In this document: in pieces, positions 35,613 through 46,800 of the stretch
How the letters are laid out: every line of letters starts with the position of its first letter
Position numbering within the stretch: the stretch's first letter is position 1
NCBI RefSeq assembly: GCF_000716545.1
Contig: NZ_JNWZ01000013.1
Coordinates: 1-64,000 of the forward strand
Source of the DNA: Kitasatospora phosalacinea
Lineage (GTDB): Bacteria; Actinomycetota; Actinomycetes; Streptomycetales; Streptomycetaceae
DNA: 64,000 nucleotides
Direction: 5' to 3'
Translations under genes and position numbers: made by a program
Notes under the pieces: model-generated
The model's input: the letters and a program-made list of their open reading frames with translations, nothing else
Database searches by the model: none
What the model was told of the DNA's origin: nothing

Positions 35613-36062
35613 TCAGCGCGCGGCGGCGTCGGCCGCGCCGTTCGAACCACCGTACGCGGCGTCGCCGCGCGCCAGTCCGCTGCCCTCGGGAGCGTCCGCG
35701 GGGTCCCCGCCGAGGCCGGTGATCCGGTTGCGCTCGTCGACGAACACCACCTTCGGCAGGTACGACTTGGCCTCCGCGGTGTCCATCTGCCCGTAGGCGA
35801 TCAGGATCACCAGGTCGCCGGGGTGGACCAGCCGGGCGGCCGCCCCGTTGATGCCTATGACGCCGGTGCCGCGCGGGCCGGCGATGGTGTAGGTCTCCAG
35901 CCGGGCGCCGTTGTTGATGTCGACGATGTGGACCAGCTCGCCGGGGAGCAGGTCCGCGGCGTCGAGCAGGTCCTCGTCGACCGTCACCGAACCGACGTAG
36001 TGCAGGTCGGCCTGGGTGACGGTGGCACGGTGGATCTTGGACTTGAGCATGGTGCGGAGCAT
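35613..36062 (-). CDS. panD: Aspartate 1-decarboxylase precursor
   Basis: The 149-aa proenzyme makes beta-alanine for pantothenate. It self-cleaves at Gly24-Ser25 ([13 protein letters not shown]) to form the pyruvoyl group on Ser25. The fold landmarks [32 protein letters not shown] and the VVFVDERN strand are complete. A C-terminal extension of about 20 Gly/Ala residues goes beyond the enterobacterial length. Start is ATG 36062 with AGGAGG at 8 nt. Confidence 0.96.
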   Translation of the reverse strand: MLRTMLKSKIHRATVTQADLHYVGSVTVDEDLLDAADLLPGELVHIVDINNGARLETYTIAGPRGTGVIGINGAAARLVHPGDLVILIAYGQMDTAEAKSYLPKVVFVDERNRITGLGGDPADAPEGSGLARGDAAYGGSNGAADAAAR

Positions 36063-36159
36063 GGGTCACGCCTCCTGTGAGTGCATGCCTGGTGGTGCGT
36101 ACCGGATGGACGGGTGGCCGGCGCGCGGAGCGGCGGCCGCCCGGGGCGTCCCTAGCGGG

Positions 36160-37056
36160 CTAGCGGACGATGACGCTCACGTTGTCGATCAGCCGGGTCG
36201 AGCCGACCCGGGCCGCGACGGCGAGCACCGCCTCGCCCTGGAAGTCGTCCGGCGCCTCGGTGAAGGACAGCGGATCGACCAGGGCGAGGTAGTCGAGGGA
36301 GATGCCGTCCGCGCCCTCCAGCACGGCGGCGGCCGCCTCGCGGACGGCCTTGGGGCCCTGCGCGCCGGCGTCCCGGCCGGCGAACAGGGCGCGGGAGAGC
36401 GCGAGCGCCCGGGTCCGCTCGGCCTCGGAGAGGAAGCGGTTGCGGGAGGACAGCGCCAGGCCGTCCTCCTCGCGGACGGTCGGGACGCCGACGACCTCCA
36501 CGTCGAAGTCCAGGTCGGCGACCATCCGGCGGACGATCGCCAACTGCTGGGCGTCCTTCTCGCCGAACACCGCGAAGTCCGGGTCGGTGATGTGCAGCAG
36601 CTTGGCGACGACGGTCAGCATCCCGTCGAAGTGGCCCGGGCGGGACGCGCCCTCGAAGCCCTCGCCCATCGGGCCCGCGGCCAGCCGCACCAGCGGCTCG
36701 CCGTTCGGGTACACCTCCTCCACGGACGGGGCGAACACCACGTCGGCGCCCGTCTCCCCGGCGAGCGCGAGGTCCGCGTCCAGGGTGCGCGGGTAGCGGT
36801 CCAGGTCCTCGCCGGCGCCGAACTGCAGCGGGTTCACGAAGACCGTCACCGCGACCCGGCCGTCCTTGCCGACCTGGCGGCGGGCCTCGCGCACCAGCGC
36901 CGCGTGGCCCTCGTGCAGCGCGCCCATGGTCATCACCACGGCGTTGTCCACCGGCTGCTCGTCCGGCCAGAACGCGGCCTCGAACTCCTCCACGGTGCGG
37001 GTCAGCACCGCCGTGCGGACCTTCGGGGCCTTCGCCGGGCGCTTGTCGCGTGCCAT
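36160..37056 (-). CDS. panC: Pantothenate synthetase
   Basis: The 298-aa enzyme joins pantoate and beta-alanine using ATP. Signatures are [14 protein letters not shown] (HIGH-like), [32 protein letters not shown] and the SSRNRFLS motif that plays the KMSKS role. An N-terminal Lys/Arg-rich stretch precedes the core. The start codon overlaps the stop of the DUF2520 gene (ATGA), so the two are co-translated. panD follows 97 bp on. Confidence 0.96.
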   Translation of the reverse strand: MARDKRPAKAPKVRTAVLTRTVEEFEAAFWPDEQPVDNAVVMTMGALHEGHAALVREARRQVGKDGRVAVTVFVNPLQFGAGEDLDRYPRTLDADLALAGETGADVVFAPSVEEVYPNGEPLVRLAAGPMGEGFEGASRPGHFDGMLTVVAKLLHITDPDFAVFGEKDAQQLAIVRRMVADLDFDVEVVGVPTVREEDGLALSSRNRFLSEAERTRALALSRALFAGRDAGAQGPKAVREAAAAVLEGADGISLDYLALVDPLSFTEAPDDFQGEAVLAVAARVGSTRLIDNVSVIVR

Positions 37057-37970
37057 CAGTGCTTCTCCTCGTTCAGTACGTCCAGCAGCGCCGCCGCCGG
37101 CTCCGGCTTCAACGTGCCGTTGGCCACCGCGCGCTGCGCGGTCGCCCTCGCCATCGCCCGGTACGCCTGGCCGATGTCCGGGGTCACCGTAGCGAGTCGG
37201 CCCAGGTGCGTGCGCACCGTCCCGACGTCACCGCGGGCCACCGGGCCGGTCAGCGCGAGGTCGCCCGAGCGCAGCGCGTTGTCCAGGGCCGCGCCGAGCA
37301 GCGGGCCGAGCATCTGGCCGGGCTCCTGGACGCCCGCCGTGCGCAGCAGCTCCATCGCCTGCGCGACCAGCGTGACCAGGTGGTTCGCGCCGTGCGCGAG
37401 CGCCGTGTGGTAGAGCGGCCGCACTTCTTCCGGGATCCAGGACGGTTCGCCGCCCATCTCGACGACCAGGGCCTCGGCGACCGGGCGCAGCTCCTCCGGG
37501 GCGGTCACGCCGAACGGGCAGCCGGCCAGGCGGGCCACGTCCACCGAGGTGCCGGTGAAGGTCATCGCCGGGTGCAGCGCGAGCGGCAGCGCGCCGACGC
37601 GGGTCGCGGGCTCCAGGACGGCCACGCCGTGCGCGCCGGAGGTGTGCACGAGCAACTGGCCCGGGCGGACGGCGCCGGTGGCGGCCAGCCCCTGCACCAG
37701 ACCGGGGAGGGCGTCGTCCGGGACGGTCAGCAGCACCAGGTCCGCGGCGGCCATCACCTGCGGGGGCGTCACCATCCGCACCCCCGGCAGCAGGGCCTCG
37801 GCGCGGCGCCGGGACGCGGCGGAGACGCCGGACGCGGCGACGACGCGGTGGCCCGCGAACTGCAGGGCGGCGCCGAGGGCGGGGCCGACGCGACCGGCGC
37901 CGACGACGCCCACGGCGAGCCGGGCGGGGCGGTTACCGGGGTCGGAGGGGTCTCCGAAGTCGGGCAGCAC
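37056..37970 (-). CDS. Rossmann-fold DUF2520 dehydrogenase
   Basis: The protein has 304 aa from GTG 37970. The NADP loop [13 protein letters not shown] (about residues 20-32) starts a Rossmann domain. The conserved [10 protein letters not shown] and [11 protein letters not shown] motifs and the helical DUF2520 C-terminal domain follow, in the same overall plan as ketopantoate reductases. Direct overlap with panC suggests a role in pantoate supply, but the family's reaction is not established and panC-linked members might do something else. It has a good own promoter (37985-38013) that probably drives the whole block. Confidence 0.85.
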   Translation of the reverse strand: MLPDFGDPSDPGNRPARLAVGVVGAGRVGPALGAALQFAGHRVVAASGVSAASRRRAEALLPGVRMVTPPQVMAAADLVLLTVPDDALPGLVQGLAATGAVRPGQLLVHTSGAHGVAVLEPATRVGALPLALHPAMTFTGTSVDVARLAGCPFGVTAPEELRPVAEALVVEMGGEPSWIPEEVRPLYHTALAHGANHLVTLVAQAMELLRTAGVQEPGQMLGPLLGAALDNALRSGDLALTGPVARGDVGTVRTHLGRLATVTPDIGQAYRAMARATAQRAVANGTLKPEPAAALLDVLNEEKH

Positions 37971-37984
37971 TCTTCCGTTCCAGT

Positions 37985-38013
37985 CCTCTAGGGGTACCAG
38001 ACGTACCGGTCAA
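37985..38013 (-). promoter_or_regulatory. Promoter of the DUF2520-panC-panD-nadB-nadC-coaX block
   Basis: On the minus strand TTGACC (38013-38008), 17 bp and TAGAGG (37990-37985) lie 14 bp before the first gene's GTG, with GGAAG between. Confidence 0.6.
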
Positions 38014-38086
38014 TGGTACGGGGGTTTGCCGCCCGCCCACCCATCCGTGCGCCGGCGGCCCGCGTCGGCGGGGACGGGGGCGGGGC

Positions 38087-38776
38087 TCAGGGGGTCTCGC
38101 CGGCGCGGACGAGCCCGTTCTCGTAGGCGAGGACGACGGCCTGGACGCGGTCGCGGAGGGAGAGCTTGGCGAGGATCCGGCCGACGTGGGTCTTGACGGT
38201 GGCCTCGGAGAGGACCAGGCGGGCGGCGATCTCGCCGTTGGAGAGCCCCTGGGCGACGAGCAGGAAGACCTCGCGCTCGCGGTCGGTGAGGGGGGCCAGG
38301 ACGGGGGAGCCGGGGGTGCTCGCGGGGGTGGGGAGGACTTCGGCGAAGCGGTCGATCATGCGGCGGGTGGTGGTGGGGGCGACCACCGCGTCCCCGCCGT
38401 GCACGGAGCGGATCGCGGCGACCAGCTCGGTGGGCGGAACGTCCTTGAGCAGGAAGCCGGACGCGCCGGCCTTGAGCGCGGCGAAGGCGTACTCGTCCAG
38501 GTCGAAGGTGGTGAGGATGAGCACCCGGGGGGCGTGCTCGACGGGAGCGCCGTGGTCGTCGAGGCAGATCCGGCGGGTGGCCTGGACGCCGTCGAGCCGG
38601 GGCATCCGGACGTCCATCAGGATGACGTCGACCTCCGCGGTGCGCAGCACGTCGACGGCCTGCTGGCCGTCGCCGGCCTCGGCGGCGATCTCGATGTCGC
38701 CCTGGGACTGCAGGACCATTCGGAACCCGGTGCGCAGCAGTTCCTGGTCGTCGACCAGCATCACGCGGATCGGCAT
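38087..38776 (-). CDS. NarL/LuxR-family response regulator
   Basis: The protein has 229 aa. The receiver domain has the acidic pair Asp9-Asp10, phosphoacceptor Asp55 (ILMDVRMP) and conserved Thr and Lys in LILTTFD and GFLLKDV. The C-terminal helix-turn-helix ([52 protein letters not shown]) is the LuxR type. Start is ATG 38776, with AAGGAGAG upstream; a longer version from 38794 lacks a site. It follows its kinase by 14 bp. Targets are unknown. Confidence 0.93.
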   Translation of the reverse strand: MPIRVMLVDDQELLRTGFRMVLQSQGDIEIAAEAGDGQQAVDVLRTAEVDVILMDVRMPRLDGVQATRRICLDDHGAPVEHAPRVLILTTFDLDEYAFAALKAGASGFLLKDVPPTELVAAIRSVHGGDAVVAPTTTRRMIDRFAEVLPTPASTPGSPVLAPLTDREREVFLLVAQGLSNGEIAARLVLSEATVKTHVGRILAKLSLRDRVQAVVLAYENGLVRAGETP

Positions 38777-38790
38777 CGGTCGGCTCTCCT

Positions 38791-40002
38791 TCATCTGGAT
38801 GCTTTGAGTGGCAGCACGGCGCGGATCCGGAAGCCGCCGCCGGGCCGGGGCCCGACGTCCAGGCTGCCGCTGACCATACCGACGCGTTCGCGCATGCCGA
38901 TCAGGCCGTGGCCGAGCCCGTCGGTGCCGCCGGCGAGCTGTTCGCGGGTGGAGCCGCGGCCGTCGTCCTCGACCAGGACTTCGAGCTCGACGTCGCGGAA
39001 GTCGACGGCGACCTTGGCCCGGGCGTCGGGGCCGCCGTGCTTGCGGACGTTGGTGAGCGCTTCCTGGACGATCCGGTAGACGGTCAGTTCCAGGCCGCGG
39101 GGGAGTTCGCGGGCCTCGCCGGTGGCGGAGAAGTCGACCGGCAGGCCGGCCGTGCGGACCTGGTCCAGCAGGTCGGGGAGCTCCTCGACGCCCGGCTGCG
39201 GCACGTACTCGCCGGTGGTGTCGGAGGTGCGCAGCACGCCGAGCAGGCGGCGCATCTCGGCGAGCGCCTGGCGGCCGGTGGAGGCGATGGTGTTCAGCGC
39301 CTCCTTGGTCTGCTGCGGGGAGGAGTCCAGCACGTAGGCGGCGCCGTCGGCCTGGACGATCATCACCGAGACGTTGTGCGCGACCACGTCGTGCAGTTCG
39401 CGGGCGATCCTGGCGCGCTCGGCGGCGACCGCGACCTGCGCCTGGGCGTCGCGTTCGCGCTCCAGCCGGGCGGCCCGGTCCTCCAGCTCGACCAGGTAGG
39501 CGCGGCGGACCCGGGTGAGCCGGCCCCAGGCCCAGCAGAGCACGAACGGGGTGGTCATCAGGACGGCCGTGAACACCGTCAGGTAGCCGCTCTGGTGCTG
39601 CTCCGAGGGCGCCAGCCGCCACAGCGTCAGCGGCCCGGCCGCCAGGCTCGCCGCCAGCGCCAGCCGGGACGTCCAGACCCGGCCGAACGCGGCGCCGGTG
39701 TAGCCCAGCACCAGGTACGCGATGCTGGAGACGTTGGGTTCGACGCCGAGCGCGACCTGGCCGAGGCCGAGCGCGACGGCCGCCCCGGTGGTGGCGTCCG
39801 GCCAGCGGCGGCGCACCACCATCAGGGCGGGCAGCAGGAAGGCGACCGCGACGCCGGTGTAGTGCTTCCAGGAGGGCAGCGGGTCGTCCGGCATGCCGCT
39901 GGTCTCGACGGCCGCGAGCACGCCGAGCATCAGCACCAGCAGCGCCCAGGCGGAGTCGACGACCATGGGGTGTCGGCGGAGCCAGGCGTTGAGTCGATGC
40001 AC
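38791..40002 (-). CDS. NarL-type sensor histidine kinase
   Basis: The protein has 403 aa. The N-terminal half has about five hydrophobic helices (residues about 15-160) with little outside loop, so it probably senses a membrane or intramembrane cue. A coiled linker leads to the HisKA_3 dimer domain with phosphoacceptor His204 ([18 protein letters not shown]). The ATPase domain follows ([16 protein letters not shown], then [12 protein letters not shown] and [11 protein letters not shown]). It pairs with the downstream response regulator. The signal is unknown. Confidence 0.93.
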   Translation of the reverse strand: MHRLNAWLRRHPMVVDSAWALLVLMLGVLAAVETSGMPDDPLPSWKHYTGVAVAFLLPALMVVRRRWPDATTGAAVALGLGQVALGVEPNVSSIAYLVLGYTGAAFGRVWTSRLALAASLAAGPLTLWRLAPSEQHQSGYLTVFTAVLMTTPFVLCWAWGRLTRVRRAYLVELEDRAARLERERDAQAQVAVAAERARIARELHDVVAHNVSVMIVQADGAAYVLDSSPQQTKEALNTIASTGRQALAEMRRLLGVLRTSDTTGEYVPQPGVEELPDLLDQVRTAGLPVDFSATGEARELPRGLELTVYRIVQEALTNVRKHGGPDARAKVAVDFRDVELEVLVEDDGRGSTREQLAGGTDGLGHGLIGMRERVGMVSGSLDVGPRPGGGFRIRAVLPLKASR

Positions 40003-40116
40003 GTCTCCAGCCTAGGGAGTCCGGACGGCCGTTCTGCTCCGCCGCTAGGGCGATCCGGTGCCGCTCCCGCTACTCCCCAGGGTGGAGACCGCGTCGTCCC
40101 GGTAACGTCGTCCGCC

Positions 40117-41121
40117 ATGACCTGGATGCGGTGGCGGCCCGCGATCGAACACGCCCTGTACCGGCCGGACGGCGGCTTCTACCGCGGGCCCGAGGGCCCC
40201 GCCGGGCACTTCCGCACCTCCGTGCACGCCTCCGCGCTGTTCGCCGGCGCGGTGGCCCGCCTGCTGGCCGGGGTCGACGCGGCGCTCGGCCGGCCGGAGC
40301 GGCTGGACTTCGTCGACGTCGGCGCCGGGCGCGGCGAACTCACCCTGGCGGTGCGCGCCCTGCTGCCCGCCCACCTGCGCGCCCGGGTGGACTTCCGGGC
40401 GGTGGAGCTGGCCGACCGCCCGGCCGCCCTGCCCGCGGAGGTCGGCTGGTCGGCCGCGCTCCCCACCGGCGTGCGGGGCCTGCTGTTCGCCAACGAGTGG
40501 CTGGACAACGTCCCGCTGGAGGTGGCCGAGCGCGGCGCGGACGGGCGGCTGCGGTACGTCGAGGTCGCGCCGGACGGGACGGAGCGGCCGGGCGGGCCGC
40601 TGGACGCCGCGGACGGGGAGTGGGCCCGGCGCTGGTGGCCGGACGGGGAGCGGGTCGAGCTGGGCGGGCCCCGGGACGCCGCCTGGGCCGCGGCGGTCGG
40701 CGGCCTGGAGCGGGGCCTCGCGGTGGCCGTCGACTACGCCCACCTGCGCGCCGCCCGGCCGCCGTTCGGCACCCTGACCGGGTTCCGGAACGGCCGCGAG
40801 TGCGCCCCCGTCCCCGACGGCTCGTGCGACCTGACCGCGCACGTCGCCCTCGACGCGGCGGCCGTGCCCGGGCACCCGGCGCTGCTCGCCACCCAGCGCG
40901 AGGCGCTGCGCGCGCTCGGCGTCAGCGGCGCCCGCCCGCCGCTGGCGCTGGCCTCCACCGACCCGGCGGCCTACCTGCGGGCGCTGTCCGGCGCCGGGGA
41001 GGCCGCCGAGCTGACCGATCCGGCCGGGCTCGGCGCGTTCCACTGGCTGGTCCAGGCCGTCCGCATGCCGGTACCGGACGACCTCGCGGGCCTGCCGGGA
41101 TGGCAGACTCTCCCCTCGTAG
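40117..41121 (+). CDS. MidA/NDUFAF7-like SAM-dependent protein methyltransferase
   Basis: The protein has 334 aa from ATG 40117. The SAM-binding loop is [15 protein letters not shown] (about residues 66-80), and [15 protein letters not shown] is the family's substrate-side motif. [12 protein letters not shown] and [30 protein letters not shown] match the DUF185 family, whose human member NDUFAF7 methylates an Arg of the complex I subunit homologous to NuoD. A nuoD gene starts only 15 bp downstream. A TAACGT box 8 nt before the ATG suggests a leaderless transcript. Confidence 0.85.
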   Translation: MTWMRWRPAIEHALYRPDGGFYRGPEGPAGHFRTSVHASALFAGAVARLLAGVDAALGRPERLDFVDVGAGRGELTLAVRALLPAHLRARVDFRAVELADRPAALPAEVGWSAALPTGVRGLLFANEWLDNVPLEVAERGADGRLRYVEVAPDGTERPGGPLDAADGEWARRWWPDGERVELGGPRDAAWAAAVGGLERGLAVAVDYAHLRAARPPFGTLTGFRNGRECAPVPDGSCDLTAHVALDAAAVPGHPALLATQREALRALGVSGARPPLALASTDPAAYLRALSGAGEAAELTDPAGLGAFHWLVQAVRMPVPDDLAGLPGWQTLPS

Positions 41122-41136
41122 AAGGAGGCGACGGCC

Positions 41137-42300
41137 ATGACGGAGACCACGGTCGGCATCGGCCCGGGCGCGCAGACGCTGCCCGGCGACGGCGGCAGCA
41201 CCGACATGGTGCTCAACATCGGCCCCCAGCACCCGTCCACGCACGGCGTGCTGCGCCTGAAGCTGGTCCTGGACGGCGAGCGGATCACCAGCGCCGAGCC
41301 CGTCATCGGCTACATGCACCGCGGCGCGGAGAAGCTCTTCGAGGCCCGCGACTACCGGCAGATCATCATGCTGGCCAACCGGCACGACTGGCTGTCCGCG
41401 TTCGCCAACGAGCTGGGCGTGGTGCTGGCCGTCGAGCGGATGCTCGGCATGGAGGTGCCCGAGCGGGCGGTGTGGCTGCGGACGCTGCTGGCCGAGCTCA
41501 ACCGCGTCCTCAACCACCTGATGTTCCTCGGCTCCTACCCCCTGGAGCTGGGCGGCATCACCCCGATCTTCCACTCCTTCAACGGCCGCGAGGAGCTCCA
41601 GCACGTCCTGGAGGAGGCCTCCGGCGGCCGGATGCACTACATGTTCAACCGGGTCGGCGGCCTCAAGGAGGACCTCCCGGCCGGCTGGCTCGGCCGGGTC
41701 CGCCGGGCGGTCGGCGTGGTGCGCGGGCAGCTGTCGGTCTTCGAGGACCTGGTCCTCGGCAACGAGATCTTCCGCGGCCGCACCGCGGGCGTCGGCGTGC
41801 TCTCCCGCGAGCACGTCCACGCGTACGGGGTCAGCGGGCCGATCGCCCGGGCCAGCGGCGTCGACTTCGACCTGCGCCGGGACGAGCCCTACCTCGCGTA
41901 CGGGGAGCTGCGGGACGTCCTGAAGGTGTCCGTCCGCGAGGAGGGCGACTGCCTGGCCCGGTTCGAGTGCCTGCTGGAGCAGACCGCCAACGCCCTCGAC
42001 CTCGCCGACGCGTGCCTCGACCGGCTGGCGGAGCTGCCCGCCGGGCCGGTCAACCTGCGGCTGCCCAAGGTGCTCAAGGCCCCGGAGGGCGAGACCTACG
42101 CCTGGACCGAGAACCCGCTCGGGCTGAACGGCTACTACCTGGTGTCGCGCGGCGAGAAGACGCCGTGGCGGCTCAAGCTCCGCTCGGCGTCCTTCAACAA
42201 CGTCCAGGCCCTGACCGAACTGCTGCCGGGGACGCTGGTGGCGGACATGGTGGCGATCCTGGGGTCGATGTTCTTCGTGGTCGGCGACATCGACAAGTAG
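41137..42300 (+). CDS. nuoD: Stand-alone NADH-quinone oxidoreductase subunit D
   Basis: This 387-aa NuoD (49 kDa family) forms part of the quinone-binding connection of complex [44 protein letters not shown] and the C-terminal [19 protein letters not shown] are conserved. Arg62 in HRGAEKL corresponds to the Arg methylated by NDUFAF7 in the human subunit. No other nuo gene is nearby, so this is an extra copy outside the main nuo operon. GAAGGAGG precedes ATG 41137. It probably shares an operon with the methyltransferase upstream. Confidence 0.9.
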   Translation: MTETTVGIGPGAQTLPGDGGSTDMVLNIGPQHPSTHGVLRLKLVLDGERITSAEPVIGYMHRGAEKLFEARDYRQIIMLANRHDWLSAFANELGVVLAVERMLGMEVPERAVWLRTLLAELNRVLNHLMFLGSYPLELGGITPIFHSFNGREELQHVLEEASGGRMHYMFNRVGGLKEDLPAGWLGRVRRAVGVVRGQLSVFEDLVLGNEIFRGRTAGVGVLSREHVHAYGVSGPIARASGVDFDLRRDEPYLAYGELRDVLKVSVREEGDCLARFECLLEQTANALDLADACLDRLAELPAGPVNLRLPKVLKAPEGETYAWTENPLGLNGYYLVSRGEKTPWRLKLRSASFNNVQALTELLPGTLVADMVAILGSMFFVVGDIDK

Positions 42301-42320
42301 GACCGGCCCCCGCCCGCCCC

Positions 42321-43190
42321 CTACTGGTCCGCCGGGTGCGGGGCCAGGCGGGTGTCGTGGGCCTTGCAGAGGGCGACGAGCTGGTCGTACGCGGCGGGGC
42401 CCATGAGCTCGGTGAGTTCGGGGCGGTAGGAGACGTAGACCGGGTCGGGGGCGTTGTGGGCCTCGGGGGAGCCGGTGCACCACCAGTGGAGGTCGTGGCC
42501 GCCGGGGCCCCAGCCGCGGCGGTCGTACTCGCCGATGGAGACCTGGAGGTAGCGGGTGTCGTCGGGGCGGTCGATCCAGTCGTAGGTGCGGCGGACCGGC
42601 AGCTGCCAGCAGACGTCGGGCTTGGTCTCCAGCGGCTCCAGGCCCTCGCGCAGGGCGAGCACGTGCAGGGCGCAGCCGGCGCCGCCGGGGAAGCCGGGGC
42701 TGTTGAGGAACAGGCAGGCGCCGTTGACGCGGCGGGTCTGCCGGTCGCCGTCCTCGTCGAACATGGTGATGCCGCCGTCGCGGCGGATCCGGCCCTTGGC
42801 GTCGGTGCCCTCGGCGTGGTGCTCCCAGATGTCGGGGGTGAGCCGGGCGGCGTGCCCGGCGACGCGCTGCTCGTCGTCCTCGTCGGAGTAGTGGGCGCCG
42901 AGGGTGCAGCAGCCGTCGGAGGCGCCGCGGCCGGGCTGGATGCCGTGGCAGCCCTTGCCGAAGATGCAGCCCCAGCGGGAGGTGAGCCAGGTGAGGTCGC
43001 AGCGGAACACCTGGTCCTCGTCGGCGGGGTCGGTGAACTCGACCCAGGCGCGCGGGAAGTCGAGGGCGACCTCGCGGACGGTGGGCATCGCCAGGTCGAC
43101 GACCGGACCCTTGGGGCCGGTGCCCTTGGTGCCGGTGCCCTTGGCGGGCTTCTTGGTCTTCTTGTTCTTGGTGCTGTCAGCAGGTGCCAC
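42321..43190 (-). CDS. Cysteine-rich conserved protein, possible metal or iron-sulfur binder
   Basis: The protein has 289 aa from GTG 43190. A Lys-rich N-terminal tail ([15 protein letters not shown]) precedes a domain with many Cys in short contexts: [67 protein letters not shown] and ALCKAHD. This recalls YkgJ/DUF3109-like proteins that bind metal clusters, but I cannot fix the family. A TACCCT box 6 nt before the GTG suggests leaderless translation. It is convergent with nuoD, 20 bp apart. Confidence 0.65.
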   Translation of the reverse strand: MAPADSTKNKKTKKPAKGTGTKGTGPKGPVVDLAMPTVREVALDFPRAWVEFTDPADEDQVFRCDLTWLTSRWGCIFGKGCHGIQPGRGASDGCCTLGAHYSDEDDEQRVAGHAARLTPDIWEHHAEGTDAKGRIRRDGGITMFDEDGDRQTRRVNGACLFLNSPGFPGGAGCALHVLALREGLEPLETKPDVCWQLPVRRTYDWIDRPDDTRYLQVSIGEYDRRGWGPGGHDLHWWCTGSPEAHNAPDPVYVSYRPELTELMGPAAYDQLVALCKAHDTRLAPHPADQ

Positions 43191-43411
43191 CCGGTAAGGG
43201 TAGGGCCTGGACGGGGCGGTCCGGGGTGCGGCGGCGCGGCTTTGCCGGTGGTTCGTGCCGTTCGGTGCCGGTTGCGCCCGTTTCGAGTGGGTGGCGATGG
43301 TGAAACGGCTGTGAAAAGGGCCGCAGGCCGGTCGGCGCCGGCCGACAGTGGTCCTAGGATGGCTCAGCCGGTAGAGCGGGCGCAGGGCGCCCTTGCACGG
43401 GGGAGTGCACA

Positions 43412-43756
43412 GTGGGCGACGAGGTCGTCATCCGGTCGTGGGAACTCCACGGCGAGGGGCGCGAGTTCGAGAGGATCTCGGACGAGTTCGGCAAGGCGGC
43501 GAAGCAGCTGGAGAGCGGGCTGGCGGGGCTGGGCGCCCCGTGGGGCTCGGACGAGCCCGGCACGCCGTTCGGCACCGCGTACGGCGAGGCCCGGGAGGGC
43601 GCGCTGGGCGGGCTGCAGGGGCTGTCCGAGCGGCTGGGCCGGATCGGGCAGGGGCTGCACACCATGGCGGACAACCTGGACCGCACCGATCAGGACGTCA
43701 GCGCGGACTTCAACGCGCCTTCGCTGAACCACCCGACCGCAACCGGCCGGGCCTGA
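43412..43756 (+). CDS. WXG100-like small helical protein upstream of a polymorphic toxin
   Basis: The protein has 114 aa from GTG 43412 behind a GGGGGAG site. It is mostly helical ([26 protein letters not shown], then a turn with APWGSDEPG, then [32 protein letters not shown]). This is the WXG100 hairpin shape, with PWG in the turn instead of a strict WXG. Such proteins are partners or carriers for type VII (ESX) secretion. It sits 65 bp before the large toxin gene, whose N-terminus is a similar helical region. Confidence 0.75.
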   Translation: MGDEVVIRSWELHGEGREFERISDEFGKAAKQLESGLAGLGAPWGSDEPGTPFGTAYGEAREGALGGLQGLSERLGRIGQGLHTMADNLDRTDQDVSADFNAPSLNHPTATGRA

Positions 43757-43821
43757 ACCGGAGTCAGACCAGGCGGCGGGCGGCTGCGCGCGCCGAGCCG
43801 TACCACCCGAAGGGGGAGCAC

Positions 43822-46800
43822 GTGTCCAGGAACCTGCCGGAGGAACTCGCCCCCGCGCTGGCGCGCACCGGCCACGCGTGGCCGCAGGCGGACGAGGACG
43901 GACTGCGCCGGGCGGCGGCCCTGTGGCGGGAGTTCGGCTCGGAGGCGGACGCCCTGGTCGCCCGGGGCACCGCCTCGGCGCAGCGGGTCTCGGGCGAGAA
44001 CAAGGGCCGGGCGGTGGACGCGTTCGCCGAGCACTGGCGGCAGTTCAGCGGCGGCGGGCGCGGCCAGCTGGACGACGCCTCGGCGGCCGCCGCGCTGGTG
44101 GCCGCCGCGCTGGACAAGGCGGCCGGGGTCGCCGACCAGGTGAAGTCCGAGATCGTCGCGGTGCTCACCGAGCTGACCGAGAAGATCCGGGCGGCGGACG
44201 CCGCCGAGGCCGCGGCCAAGGCGGACATCGCCCAGGCCGGCAAGCAGATGACCACCGGGCTGGGCGGGCTGGTGACCGGCGCGGTCGGCGCGGTCGTCGG
44301 CGCGGCGAAGGAAGTCACCGCCGAGGCCGAGGAGTTGGCCGCGGTCGAGCACGCCAGGACGAAGATCGGCCAGCTGCTGGAGCGGCTCGGCCGGGACATG
44401 GGCGAGGCCGCGAAGTCGCTGGCCGGGGAGCCGCCGCTGGTGGCGCTGGAGCGGATCTCCCAGTCCGACGGGCGGGGCCTGCACGGCGAGGGCCGGGAGT
44501 CCTCGGTGGCGGGCCGCTCCGGGCAGGTCACCGGGGCGCTGGCGGTGGCCGGGGTGGCCCGCTCGGTGGAGGTGGCCGACGTGGCCGGCGTGCACGCCGA
44601 GCTGAAGGCCGACGGCACGGTGCGCACCGACCGGCACGGCAACCCGGTGCTGGTCGGCGAGGACGGCCAGCGGATCAAGGGCGTCGAGGGCCTGACGGTC
44701 CAGCAGGGCGAGGACGGCACCCAGCAGCTGGTGACCAAGGACGGCGTCCCGGTCAGCGGCGTGGCGATGGGCTCCGACGGCAAGCCGCTGCTCGGCTCCG
44801 ACGGCAAGCCGCTGCTGGTCGGCCTGACCGGCGCGCTGGTCGGCACCGGCATCACGCTCGCGCTCGGCCACAGCGGCAAGCTCCAGCTCGGCGACGACGG
44901 CCACCCGGTGATGCTGACCGCCGACGGCACCCAGGTCTCCGGCCTGGTCGCCGACGCCCAGGGCCACCTGCTGGCGGACACCGACGGCCACCCGGTCACG
45001 GTCGACGCCTCGGGCCGGGCGGCCGCCCCGGGCGGGCAGATCGTCCAGTTCGGCGCGGACGGCCGTCCGCTCGACCTGCTCGGCTCCGACGGCAAGCCGG
45101 TCCCCGTCCCGGACGGGCAGCAGGGCGGCGGCCACGGGCACGGCGGCGGCCAGAACGGCGCGAACCTGCCGGGCGGCCCCTCGAACGCGTCCGGGCACGG
45201 CGGCGGGCAGAACGGCTCGATCCTGCTGGGCGACGGCGGCCTGCTGGGCGACGGCGGACCGGTGGACCGCACGGTCCAGAAGGCCACCGCCCCGCTGGAC
45301 GCGGTGGCGCAGAGCGCGCCGGCCGGCGGCTCGCAGCACGGCCCGGCCGACAGCGGCGGGTACCGGGGCGGCGGTGGCGGCGGCTACCAGGGCGGCTCCG
45401 GCGGCTCGCACGCCCCCTCGTACGGCGGCGGCTCGGCCGCGGCCTCGTACGGCACCCCGTCCTACGGCGGCTCCTACAGCGGCCCGTCCGGCGGCTCCTA
45501 CCAGGACTCCGGGAACGACTACGTCGCGCCGGTGCGCGGGCCGCTGTCGGTGCACGTCGACTCGGTGGCGGCGCCGCCCGCGCCGACCGTCCCGCCGGTG
45601 GTGAGCGGCGGCGACGTCTGGTCGTCCGGCGGCGGCGGCGGTGGCGGCGGCGTCCGGCACGCCGCGGACCCGGGCTCGTCCTTCGGCGGCTCGTCGTCCT
45701 CCGGCGGCTCCTCCTTCCAGCTCGGCCCGGTCGGCGGCGGCTCCGCCGGACCGGTCGGCGGCAGCATCCCGACGGGCGCGCCCGTGGCGGGCGCCCCGGT
45801 GTTCGGCACCGCCCCGGTGGGCGGGCCGGTCGGGGCGGCCCCCGGCGCGGCGGCGGGCGTCCCCGGCGCCCCCGGTGCGGCCGGCGCGCCCGTCCCGGTG
45901 ACCGGCCCGGTGCCGGGCGCGACGGGCGCGGGCGCCACCGCTCCCGGTGCGGCCGGCGGCTCGGCCGCGGTGATCGGCGTCGGCCAGCACCCGGTCGGCG
46001 GCCGGCCGGTGGCGACCGGCCCGGTGCCGCCCGCGGGCGGCGGCGGGATCGGCCAGCAGACGCCCGGCGGCCCGGTGCGCGGCTACGAGCCGCCGGTGGA
46101 CGTCCGGCGCCAGTCCGGCACCGACGAGCAGGTCCTGCCGGTGAACCCCGGCCAGGCGTCCGCGGCCTGGCTGGTGATCGCCAGCGGGCGGCGCGGCGGC
46201 GTGGCCGGCCCGCTGCCGGCCGGCGAGCGCGAGCGCGTCCTCGCCGACGGCCGCCCGTACGGCCTGCCCGGCGGGCTCGGCCCGGTCGACCCGGCGCACC
46301 AGGCCGAGGCGGTGCGCCGCACCCCGGTGCCCGAGCCGGACCCGATGGTCGGCGAGTGGATCGAGGTGCTCAACGGCGGCGGCCCCGCCGAGAGCGGGCG
46401 CGCCAACAACTGCGTGGACGTGTCGCTGTCCGCCGTGGACACCCTCGGCGGGGTGCCGACCTGCGCCGCGCCCCGGCTGCCCGACGGCCCGGCCGGCGAG
46501 CGCGGCGGCCGGGACCGCGCCGAACTCGAACTCGGCACCCGCTTCCTCGACCTCGGCGACGGCGCCGACGCCCACGGCAGGCTCGGCCAAGCCCTGCTCG
46601 CCCACGGCACCGGCACCCGCGCGGTGCTGCTCACCGTCGACGCGTTCGGCCGCTCGCACACCTGGAACGCCGTCAACCACAAGGGCGTGCTCAGCTACCT
46701 GGACCACCAGACCGGCTACGCCGCGCCCACCCCGCTCTACCCGGCCGACCACGGCCTGTGGGCGATCGCGGTGGACGCCGCCGACCGGCCGATCGACCTG

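Noticed and set aside
43355..43400. tRNA-like sequence: GCTCAGCCGGTAGAGC (43362-43377) is a perfect tRNA D-arm look-alike before the WXG gene.
   Set aside because: The following stem GGGCGC-AGG-GCGCCC has a 3-nt loop, not a 7-nt anticodon loop, and no T arm or acceptor match follows. It is treated as part of the leader; a tRNA remnant cannot be excluded.
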